From Oscillospiraceae bacterium (GTDB lineage Bacteria > Bacillota_A > Clostridia > Oscillospirales > Ruminococcaceae), in assembly GCA_017440445.1 (NCBI GenBank), contig JAFSHE010000363.1, positions 1 to 5,251 of the forward strand: 5,251 bases of DNA, read 5' to 3'. Each line of letters opens with the position of its first letter. Positions within the stretch are counted from its first letter, which is position 1. Under the pieces are notes generated by a model. That model was not told where the DNA came from. It ran no database searches and saw only the letters and a program-made list of their open reading frames with translations. The translations under genes and the position numbers were made by a program. This document shows, in pieces, positions 1 to 4,859 of the stretch.

Positions 1-303
1 ATGGCAGCAAGTATGGGCGCCTTTCTGCTTTCCGCAGGTACTAAAGGCAAACGCTATGCTCTCCCCAATGCAGAGGTTATGATTCATCAGCCTTTGGGCG
101 GCGCACAAGGTCAGGCAAGTGATATTCTTATCAGTGCAAGACATATTGAACGCACCAGAGAAAATCTTAATAAAATTTTATCTGATAATACCGGCAGACC
201 TCTTGAGCAGATTTCTGTTGACACTGATAGAGATAACTGGATGACAGCAGAAGAAGCTAAAGAATACGGTATTGTAGATAAGGTTATTGCTAAGAGAGGA
301 TAA
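1..303 (+). CDS. clpP: ATP-dependent Clp protease proteolytic subunit ClpP (3' part, 5' end outside window)
   Basis: This is the serine peptidase that forms the tetradecameric degradation chamber of ClpXP in the cytoplasm. The visible 100 residues are the C-terminal half, since the family is about 195-200 residues; the ATG at base 1 is an internal Met of the conserved [12 protein letters not shown] segment, not the true start. The catalytic triad is complete: Ser4 in AASMGA, His29 in MIHQPLGG and Asp78 in DTDRDNW. Their spacings of 25 and 49 residues match E. coli Ser98/His123/Asp172. The downstream [14 protein letters not shown] segment is the usual C-terminal helix and handle-proximal end. 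The stop TAA (301-303) is one base from the clpX ATG, so the two are almost certainly co-transcribed. Lysine codons are mostly AAA (4 of 6), unlike the genes further right. Identity is very secure; only the truncation limits it. Confidence 0.97.
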   Translation: MAASMGAFLLSAGTKGKRYALPNAEVMIHQPLGGAQGQASDILISARHIERTRENLNKILSDNTGRPLEQISVDTDRDNWMTAEEAKEYGIVDKVIAKRG

Positions 304-304
304 T

Positions 305-1582
305 ATGTCCGTTAAAGATATTGATAAAAAACAGATTAGATGCTCATTCTGCGGCAAAACGCAGGATGAGGTCGGTCAGCTTGTAGAGGGCCCCGGTGTC
401 TATATTTGCGATTCCTGTATAACCTTCTGTAATACTCTTTTATACGGTGAAGCACCTGATATCAAACCTAAGAAAAAGGCTTCTAAGGAAAAAGAGTTTA
501 TTTTACCTAAGCCCAAAGAGATTAAGGAAAAACTGGATGAATACGTAATAGGACAGGAAGACGCTAAGGTTACTCTGTCTGTAGCGGTTTATAACCACTA
601 TAAACGTATTTTCAAGCAGAAAGATGATTCGGTAGAGCTTGCTAAAAGTAACGTTTTACTTCTCGGTCCCACCGGTGTAGGTAAGACAATGCTCGCACAG
701 ACTCTTGCAAAGCTGCTGAATGTACCGTTTGCTATCGCTGATGCAACAACACTTACTCAGGCAGGCTATGTCGGTGAGGACGTAGAGAATGTGCTTCTGC
801 GCCTTATTCAGGCTGCTGATTATGATGTAGAGGCCGCAGAGCGTGGTATCATCTACATTGACGAGATAGACAAGATCTCCCGCCGCAGCGAGAACACCTC
901 TATCACACGTGATGTAAGCGGTGAGGGTGTTCAGCAGGCACTTCTGAAGATAGTGGAGGGAACAGTTTCCAATGTTCCTCCTCAGGGAGGAAGAAAGCAC
1001 CCTCATCAGGAGTTTATCCAGATAGATACGAAGAACATACTGTTTATCTGTGGCGGTGCGTTTGAGGGACTTGAGAAGATGATAGCTTCCAGAGTTGCAT
1101 CCTCTGCTATGGGCTTTGGCGCTGAGGTTTCCTCCAAGAAGGACAAGGAAAGCTCTCAGATGCTCCACAAGGTAAGCCAGGAGGACCTTGTAAAGTTTGG
1201 TATCATTCCTGAGCTTATAGGACGTCTGCCTGTTGTGACAGTGCTTGACGATCTTGATGAGGAAGCACTTGTGCGTATCCTTGACGAGCCGAAGAACGCA
1301 CTTATCAAGCAGTACAAGTGTCTGTTCAAGGCTGATGATATCGAGCTTGAGTTCGATAAGGACGCTATGCGTGCTATTGCAAAGAAGTCCATCGAGCGTA
1401 AGACAGGCGCAAGAGGTCTGCGTTCTATTGTTGAGGCTACACTTCGTGATATCATGTTCACAGCTCCCAGCGATCCTACTATCAGCAAGATAACTATTAC
1501 TGCTGATTGTGTAGATGGCAAGGGAGAGCCTGTTATCGAGCGTGATAAGAAGGCTAAGTCCAAAAAGACAACTAAGGCATAA
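305..1582 (+). CDS. clpX: ATP-dependent Clp protease ATP-binding subunit ClpX
   Basis: AAA+ unfoldase (425 aa; E. coli 424) that recognises degradation tags, unfolds substrates and feeds them to ClpP. In order: an N-terminal zinc-binding domain with Cys13, Cys16, Cys35 and Cys38; Walker A GPTGVGKT at 121-128; pore-1 loop GYVG at 154-157; Walker B IIYIDE at 182-187; pore-2 RKH at 230-232; a ClpP-docking loop tripeptide MGF at 269-271, where IGF is usual; arginine finger in IGRLP (Arg307); sensor-2 GARGLR (Arg370); and a Lys-rich C-terminus. The ATG at 305 is chosen because AGAGAGGA (293-300), inside the end of clpP, lies just upstream and the protein then begins in the standard way before the zinc finger. 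A TTG at 287 would only add six residues inside clpP. Codon use changes sharply near base 660: lysine is AAA in 12 of 19 codons before it and 1 of 28 after. All key residues are present. Confidence 0.98.
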   Translation: MSVKDIDKKQIRCSFCGKTQDEVGQLVEGPGVYICDSCITFCNTLLYGEAPDIKPKKKASKEKEFILPKPKEIKEKLDEYVIGQEDAKVTLSVAVYNHYKRIFKQKDDSVELAKSNVLLLGPTGVGKTMLAQTLAKLLNVPFAIADATTLTQAGYVGEDVENVLLRLIQAADYDVEAAERGIIYIDEIDKISRRSENTSITRDVSGEGVQQALLKIVEGTVSNVPPQGGRKHPHQEFIQIDTKNILFICGGAFEGLEKMIASRVASSAMGFGAEVSSKKDKESSQMLHKVSQEDLVKFGIIPELIGRLPVVTVLDDLDEEALVRILDEPKNALIKQYKCLFKADDIELEFDKDAMRAIAKKSIERKTGARGLRSIVEATLRDIMFTAPSDPTISKITITADCVDGKGEPVIERDKKAKSKKTTKA

Positions 1583-1588
1583 ATTTTG

Positions 1589-1618
1589 ACGGCAGACAGA
1601 ATATAGTCTGCCGTTTTT
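1589..1618 (+). terminator. Rho-independent terminator of clpP-clpX
   Basis: A perfect 9-bp stem (ACGGCAGAC at 1589-1597 pairing with GTCTGCCGT at 1606-1614) with an 8-base loop is followed by a T run (1614-1618). It begins seven bases after the clpX stop codon, so it most simply ends the clpP-clpX transcript and separates it from the next gene on the same strand. Confidence 0.9.
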
Positions 1619-1656
1619 GCTCATAAGATAGAAAGTATAAGCGTAGGAGATCTGTT

Positions 1657-1965
1657 ATGTCAGTTTTTGAAAAGATATATGAGCAGGTTAGGAGAATTCC
1701 AAGGGGCAAGGTTGCTACCTACGGACAGATAGCGATGCTTGCGGGAAATCCCCGCTGGGCAAGGGCTGTCGGATATGCGCTCCACGCAAATCCTGATCCT
1801 GATGGAATACCCTGTTACCGTGTCCTGAATCGATTTGGAGGATTAGCTCCCGCCTTTGCTTTCGGTGGAGCAGAGCGACAGGCAGAGTTGCTTCGTGCGG
1901 ACGGTATTGAGATACGAGCAGACGGAACAGTAGATCTTGAAAAATATCTGTGGAACGGACTTTGA
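1657..1965 (+). CDS. MGMT-family protein (alkyltransferase / alkyltransferase-like, 102 aa)
   Basis: This is a small stand-alone version of the C-terminal DNA-binding domain of O6-alkylguanine-DNA alkyltransferases, proteins that flip out and de-alkylate O6-alkylguanine or, in the ATL subgroup, only bind it and signal to excision repair. The helix-turn-helix TYGQIAMLAG (residues 21-30) carries the conserved Tyr22; ARAVG holds the intercalating arginine finger Arg36; HANP has Asn45. The active site reads IPCYRV with acceptor Cys53 kept, so it is not a classical ATL with Trp there. However, the usual His after the Cys is Tyr54, and the usual Glu of the LLxxEG segment is Asp82. The N-terminal domain of full-length Ogt/MGMT is absent. 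The start is ATG 1657 with AGGAG at 1645-1649, seven bases upstream. No promoter was clearly seen between the clpX terminator and this start. The family is secure; whether it transfers alkyl groups or only senses lesions is open. Confidence 0.9.
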   Translation: MSVFEKIYEQVRRIPRGKVATYGQIAMLAGNPRWARAVGYALHANPDPDGIPCYRVLNRFGGLAPAFAFGGAERQAELLRADGIEIRADGTVDLEKYLWNGL

Positions 1966-1974
1966 TAACAAAAC

Positions 1975-1997
1975 AGAGGCGACCTTAAGTCGCCTCT
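1975..1997. terminator. Shared terminator hairpin between convergent genes
   Basis: A 9-bp perfect stem (AGAGGCGAC at 1975-1983, GTCGCCTCT at 1989-1997) with a 5-base loop lies between the stop of the MGMT-like gene (1965) and the stop of the minus-strand lipoprotein gene (2018). On the plus strand it is followed by TTTCGTTT. On the minus strand the stem is followed by GTTTTGTT, so it can end transcription from both sides. The flanking AAAC/GTTT (1971-1974 and 2001-2004) can extend the stem after a small internal loop. Confidence 0.8.
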
Positions 1998-2017
1998 TTC
2001 GTTTAGCATGAAAAATA

Positions 2018-2578
2018 TCAGTCAGGAAGTTGTGGATCAACGAATTCCTCTGTTTCTGATGTCTGATGTGTTATAGGAGTCTGTCCATTGAAATCAACTG
2101 AAATATTGTAGTATGGACATTTCAGCTTGAGAAGATTACCATCTTTGTCAGCTGTTATAACTACTTTTTTGTCTGCAACAGTCGTGTTGATGGAAAGAAC
2201 TCCATCCTGCTCGGTGATATTTTCTTTGTCGATACCCGCTAAAGAATTCACGCTTTCTGCAATCATGTCGGGGACAAGCCGATAGAAGTCGTTTCTTTCG
2301 GTGGAAATATTCAGCTCTCCAAGACTGACTGTAACCTCGTCCTCGGTAAGAGATAGAGCAATACCGTTCAGATACTCAGGTTCGGTAAAGCGGAAATCCC
2401 AGTTATCTGCATCGTTTCTGGTTATATCCGCACAGGCAGTGAAATTTCCGTAGTCGATCTCAGCGCTCACGCTGTATGATGTGTCAAAGTCAGGTGCCGC
2501 CTGCCCGAACATTTTTTCGGTGGCACTGCAGCCGCTGATAAGTAACAGTGGGACGCAAAGGAATAGTATCTTTTTCAT
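2018..2578 (-). CDS. Putative secreted lipoprotein of unknown function (186 aa)
   Basis: The N-terminus is a classical lipoprotein signal: MKK, a hydrophobic stretch to about residue 14, and the lipobox LISGC with Cys17 as the lipidated residue. The mature protein should therefore be anchored to the outer face of the cytoplasmic membrane. The remaining ~169 residues are acidic and rich in alternating hydrophobic/polar stretches typical of beta strands. A helix-like segment (about residues 102-115, YRLVPDMIAESVNS) sits in the middle, and a Pro/Glu-rich tail ends in PQLPD. This layout is vaguely like LolA/GerS-type lipoproteins that hold lipids or partner proteins, but I cannot show homology and give no function. 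The start ATG at 2578 follows CGGAGG (minus strand, 2588-2583), which may be masked by RNA structure. It lies 95 bases downstream of the nnrD stop on the same strand, across an intrinsic terminator, and no clear promoter of its own is visible in that gap. Confidence 0.82.
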   Translation of the reverse strand: MKKILFLCVPLLLISGCSATEKMFGQAAPDFDTSYSVSAEIDYGNFTACADITRNDADNWDFRFTEPEYLNGIALSLTEDEVTVSLGELNISTERNDFYRLVPDMIAESVNSLAGIDKENITEQDGVLSINTTVADKKVVITADKDGNLLKLKCPYYNISVDFNGQTPITHQTSETEEFVDPQLPD

Positions 2579-2582
2579 AAAA

Positions 2583-2670
2583 CCTCCGTTCTTTCATGCG
2601 GAGAAAAAAACTCCGCATAACGTGCAGTGTACACGATATGCGGAGCGTGTCCTGATATGACGTGTACTGC
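2583..2670 (-). promoter_or_regulatory. Candidate attenuator / RBS-masking leader before the lipoprotein gene
   Basis: On the minus strand this leader has a ladder of competing pairings. Segment 1 CTCCGCATA (2645-2637) pairs with segment 1' TATGCGGAG (2619-2611) to form the terminator. Segment 2 CTCCGCAT (2603-2596), just after the T run, is a repeat of segment 1 and can pair with 1' instead, looping out the T run. The CTCCG of segment 2 can alternatively pair with CGGAG (2588-2584) of the lipoprotein ribosome binding site. Further upstream, GCAGTACACG (2670-2661) is complementary, with a 2-base bulge, to CGTGTACACTGC (2635-2624) in the terminator's inner stem and loop. The complementarities are plain in the sequence; a regulatory role is inference. 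It resembles no riboswitch aptamer I recognise, and the repeat could simply be a duplicated terminator arm. Confidence 0.45.
2604..2645 (-). terminator. Rho-independent terminator downstream of nnrD
   Basis: Read on the minus strand, CTCCGCATA (2645-2637) pairs perfectly with TATGCGGAG (2619-2611). The stem continues through one T-T mismatch into a further 4-bp CGTG/CACG stem (2635-2632 with 2624-2621) with a 7-base loop. It is followed at once by seven T residues (2610-2604). This is a strong intrinsic terminator 28 bases after the nnrD stop codon. It would end or attenuate the VOC-nnrE-nnrD transcript before the lipoprotein gene. Confidence 0.85.
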
Positions 2671-2673
2671 GAA

Positions 2674-3024
2674 TCAAGAGCGGTACACCTCGGGGAGAAT
2701 ATTGATGATATCTCCGGGGAGCATGCTTTCGGCGGGAATACTTTTCAGCAGGATGTCAGAGGCAATTGCATGACAGTATACACCGCTTACGGCTGCTTTC
2801 AGCGGGTCGATACCCTGTGCAGTCATGGCAGCGATCATACCTGTAAGTACATCGCCGCTGCCCCCCTTCGCAAGACCCGAGTTTCCGCAGATATTTACGA
2901 AGATACTTCCTTTTGGTGAAGCGATAACAGTGTTAGCACCCTTAAGTACGACATTAACACCGTATTTCTCTGCAAAATCTCTTGCGGCGGAGATCCTGTC
3001 ACGCTGGATATCATCCACAGACAT
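2674..3024 (-). CDS. nnrD: C-terminal part of ADP-dependent NAD(P)H-hydrate dehydratase (116 aa)
   Basis: This piece carries the second half of the ribokinase-like dehydratase, which uses ADP in bacteria to convert S-NAD(P)HX back to NAD(P)H. Motifs are VLKGANTVI (26-34), the nucleotide-site and catalytic GGSGDVLTG (54-62, Asp58 the expected base), GVYCHAIASD (81-90) and SMLPGDIINILPEV (100-113), the family's usual end. It is in the same frame as the upstream piece, seven codons after the TAA. The ATG at 3024 is preceded by AGGA (minus strand, 3036-3033) at eight bases, so re-initiation just after the stop is physically plausible and would give a split dehydratase. The motifs show no further decay, which suggests either that the stop is recent or erroneous, or that the piece is still translated. 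Alone it lacks the first half of the fold and should not be active without a partner. Confidence 0.75.
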   Translation of the reverse strand: MSVDDIQRDRISAARDFAEKYGVNVVLKGANTVIASPKGSIFVNICGNSGLAKGGSGDVLTGMIAAMTAQGIDPLKAAVSGVYCHAIASDILLKSIPAESMLPGDIINILPEVYRS

Positions 3025-3042
3025 TCCGCTTATCCTGCTGAA

Positions 3043-4185
3043 TTACATCACATGAGGTGTAATGATTATCTCATTTTTCCGTTCTTTCAGTATATCTATA
3101 TTAGCGGCTATTGAATTTATTCCGTCTGCGTCAATAATTATCGGACATGTTGCGTTTCTGATGACAGCTTCTGTTATTTTTCGAGTGTTTTCATTGTTTC
3201 CCATACCGCAGCCTATGCTGATGGCAGTAACATTTGAAAGCTGGGAAAGTATTCTGTCAACTGCATTATCAGCGACAAAGCCATCTTCATTCTCGGGAAG
3301 CGGCAGGTATGTTGTTTCGTGTATGGCTGAGCCAAGTATCTTAACTACTGTTTTGGGAGCGGCAAGCATGCAGAGTCCTACGCCTGTGCGCAGAGCAGCT
3401 TTTGTGGACATGGCAGCAGCTCCGTTGTAGTTAAGACATCCTGCGATATTCATAAGCTTGCCGTAAGTGCCCTTGTGGGAAGATTTTTTCCGATAGGGAA
3501 AGGGGTGACGGAAGCTTTCATCCGTGATCGTTGCGACATAGTCGTTTCCGAAATATACATCAACGATACCTATATCAAGAATATATGTTTCACCGATAAG
3601 ATCGTTGCAGGGCAGGGAGAGAAGTCCTTTTTTCACAGCGGCAAGGAACAGTGTATGCGTAGCCCTGAAATAGTTTTCGTCCATCTCGCCTGTATCTGAA
3701 TTTATTCCACTTGGTACATCTACAGCAATGCGTATAGGACAGTTGTTAGCGAAACGGATAATGTCAGCGGCATTCTGAGGGAGAGTTCCATGAAATCCAG
3801 TTCCGTAGATACAATCAACCACCACATCCGAGCGAACTATCTGGTCACAGCATGCTTCACGATGAGCATTCCAGTCCATTATCTTCGCTCCGTAAAGCCT
3901 TTGGAAATGATGTGTGGCACAATCTGTCTTTGGTTCACCGTTCACAAGTATTATTGCTGAAGAAATACCGTGAGATGCAAGCACCTTTGAAATAACGAAA
4001 CCGTCACCGCCATTATTACCGTTTCCGCATAGGATAGAGATGTAGCAGCCCTTAGGAGCAAGCTTTATTATCTCCTCAGCGCATGCGATACCTGCATTCT
4101 CCATCATGCGGATGTATGAGATACCATCACGGTCGCAGTTTTGCTCTGCAAGCTTCATCTGAGCATTTGTAACAACGAATTGCAT
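3043..4185 (-). CDS. nnrE: NAD(P)H-hydrate epimerase plus N-terminal part of ADP-dependent NAD(P)H-hydrate dehydratase (380 aa, ends at premature TAA)
   Basis: The N-terminal YjeF_N domain (about residues 1-220) interconverts R- and S-NAD(P)HX, the hydrated damage forms of NAD(P)H. Seen here: MENAG (28-32), the nucleotide-binding GNGNNGGDGFV (54-64), DCIYGTGFHG (124-133), DVPSGINSDTG (156-166, Asp156) and the KKGLL segment (185-189). All epimerase landmarks are present, so this half may be active alone. From about residue 235 the ribokinase-like NnrD (YjeF_C) domain begins: HKGTYGK (237-243), GAAAMSTKAALRTGVG (255-270), IGCGMG (324-329) and DADGIN (352-357). It stops after ITPHVM at a TAA, before the catalytic GGSGD motif. 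The start ATG 4185 has AAGGA (minus strand, 4199-4195) nine bases upstream and lies 21 bases after the VOC stop, so the two are probably one transcript. Confidence 0.9.
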   Translation of the reverse strand: MQFVVTNAQMKLAEQNCDRDGISYIRMMENAGIACAEEIIKLAPKGCYISILCGNGNNGGDGFVISKVLASHGISSAIILVNGEPKTDCATHHFQRLYGAKIMDWNAHREACCDQIVRSDVVVDCIYGTGFHGTLPQNAADIIRFANNCPIRIAVDVPSGINSDTGEMDENYFRATHTLFLAAVKKGLLSLPCNDLIGETYILDIGIVDVYFGNDYVATITDESFRHPFPYRKKSSHKGTYGKLMNIAGCLNYNGAAAMSTKAALRTGVGLCMLAAPKTVVKILGSAIHETTYLPLPENEDGFVADNAVDRILSQLSNVTAISIGCGMGNNENTRKITEAVIRNATCPIIIDADGINSIAANIDILKERKNEIIITPHVM

Positions 4186-4206
4186 TTTATCATTTCCTTT
4201 CTGTTT

Positions 4207-4590
4207 TTATATTGTAAGCTCTATAAGATTATCCTCAAAAGCAATTATACAGCTTTCATAATAGCCGTCGCCTGTGGTGCGGGGTCCGCTCAGTATTTCA
4301 TAACCATCGTTTCGGAGTAAGTCTGTCAATTTGTCAACGGCTTCCTTGCTTCCAAGTGAAAAGGCCATGTGAGCGTAACCCATCTGTGGAATGTTATCCC
4401 TGTTTGCTAAAATATTAGGTCTGTTCATTATTTCAAGCCTGGCTCCGTTATCGAATGATAAGAAATATGACCTGAAGTCTGTATCCGGATTATGATATCC
4501 TTTGTTTGATACGGCATTAAAGTACTTTGTGAAGAATTTTCTTGCATCTTCAAGGTCGGTTACATACATAGCGATATGTTCTATACGCAT
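4207..4590 (-). CDS. VOC (glyoxalase/bleomycin-resistance fold) family protein, 127 aa
   Basis: A single vicinal-oxygen-chelate domain made of two beta-alpha-beta-beta-beta modules; such proteins dimerise and bind a divalent metal. All four metal-ligand positions of the glyoxalase I type are present: His5 (MRIEHIA), Glu53 (GARLEIM), His74 (YAHMAFS) and Glu124 (LIELTI). Also typical are DLEDARKFFTKYF (12-24) and the GPRTTGDGYYES segment (102-113) before the last strands. Glyoxalase I activity on methylglyoxal is possible, but many VOC enzymes with these ligands act on other substrates, so no gene symbol is given. The start ATG 4590 is chosen over an upstream ATG at 4653 because AAAGGA (minus strand, 4605-4600) precedes it by nine bases, the protein then starts as VOC proteins do, and the longer form would run across the promoter -10. 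First gene of the minus-strand unit with nnrE-nnrD, a context that fits metabolite damage control. Confidence 0.9.
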   Translation of the reverse strand: MRIEHIAMYVTDLEDARKFFTKYFNAVSNKGYHNPDTDFRSYFLSFDNGARLEIMNRPNILANRDNIPQMGYAHMAFSLGSKEAVDKLTDLLRNDGYEILSGPRTTGDGYYESCIIAFEDNLIELTI

Positions 4591-4621
4591 AATGTCAGGT
4601 CCTTTCCTGTGGTATATCTTG

Positions 4622-4650
4622 ATTATAACACTGTACGTACAATTTTGCAA
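4622..4650 (-). promoter_or_regulatory. Sigma-A-type promoter for the VOC-nnrE-nnrD unit
   Basis: On the minus strand, TTGCAA (4650-4645), a 17-base spacer and a perfect TATAAT (4627-4622) preceded by TG (extended -10). Transcription should start near 4615, giving a leader of roughly 25 bases before the VOC start, just enough for its ribosome binding site. The -35 matches four of six consensus bases. Confidence 0.8.
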
Positions 4651-4796
4651 CAAAAAAACGGCGAAAATGCTTTACTGCTTTAAGTGTTTTTTTTATTGTA
4701 TGAAATCTATTATGTACTTGATTATATGTTATTTCAAAAATCTTAATCATGGTTTAGTAATATGACTGATTTACTTCCTTTTCGTCAAAAAAACTA

Positions 4797-4825
4797 TTGA
4801 ATTATTACGCTTATTATGCTATAAT
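4797..4825 (+). promoter_or_regulatory. Sigma-A-type promoter for the radical SAM gene
   Basis: TTGAAT (4797-4802), a 17-base spacer and a perfect TATAAT (4820-4825) with an upstream TG (4817-4818). The expected start of transcription is near 4832, about 28 bases before the ATG at 4860. The region between this promoter and the divergent one (about 4651-4796) is very AT-rich with T and A tracts. I find no convincing gene, RNA structure or operator in it. Confidence 0.8.
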
Positions 4826-4859
4826 TAAAAAAGATATGTTCATGAAAAGGAGCATCATA

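Larger units (their letters stand above)
2674..4185 (-). pseudogene. nnrE-nnrD: Bifunctional NAD(P)H-hydrate repair gene nnrE-nnrD interrupted by an in-frame TAA
   Basis: The two minus-strand reading frames 4185-3043 and 3024-2674 lie in the same frame, and together with the 18 bases between them encode one 503-codon fused NnrE-NnrD protein, the normal family length. The only break is TAA at 3045-3043, after ITPHVM. The codons after the stop still read FSRISGMSVDDIQ, a good continuation of the conserved NnrD segment TPH-x-x-E-F/M-x-R. The stop therefore sits where a conserved Glu is expected, and one G-to-T change (GAA to TAA) explains it. No frameshift is needed. Possible meanings are a recent nonsense mutation, a sequencing error, or a split gene translated as two chains. 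This entry describes the composite; the two pieces are described separately. Confidence 0.7.

Noticed and set aside
287..304. TTG start six codons upstream of the clpX ATG
   Set aside because: It lies inside clpP, has no suitable ribosome binding site, and the added residues are not part of any ClpX N-terminus; the ATG at 305 has AGAGAGGA before it.
656..1624. Long open frame (322 codons) on the minus strand opposite clpX, plus shorter ones at 1156-1563 (-) and 1245-1493 (+)
   Set aside because: They lie wholly over a certain clpX gene, have no ribosome binding site or family motif, and are kept open by the strongly biased codon use of clpX (few A-ending codons, so few antisense stops).
1815..2040. 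Minus-strand open frames across the MGMT-like gene and the shared terminator
   Set aside because: Antisense shadows of a recognised gene; they cross a terminator hairpin and show no recognisable features.
3043..3045. Programmed read-through or special amino acid at the nnrD stop
   Set aside because: The codon is TAA, not TGA or TAG, and no selenocysteine or pyrrolysine context or stem-loop is seen; a simple nonsense change fits better.
2662..3699. Plus-strand open frames at 2662-2919, 2825-3055, 3062-3430 and 3475-3699
   Set aside because: All are antisense to nnrE-nnrD, whose protein motifs are unmistakable on the minus strand; none has a convincing start or family.
4591..4653. Longer VOC start at ATG 4653 (21 extra residues)
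   Set aside because: It would begin upstream of the -10 element at 4627-4622, so the promoter's own transcript could not encode it; the extra residues do not fit the VOC fold, and 4590 has a good ribosome binding site.
4719..4749. TGATTA...TAATCA inverted repeat with a 19-base spacer between the divergent promoters, considered as an operator
   Set aside because: Only six bases per arm in a very AT-rich stretch, wide spacing and no match to a known operator; chance is likely.
4502..4765. Plus-strand open frame of 87 codons across the VOC 5' end and the divergent intergenic region
   Set aside because: Antisense to VOC in its first third, low-complexity in the AT-rich remainder, no ribosome binding site.
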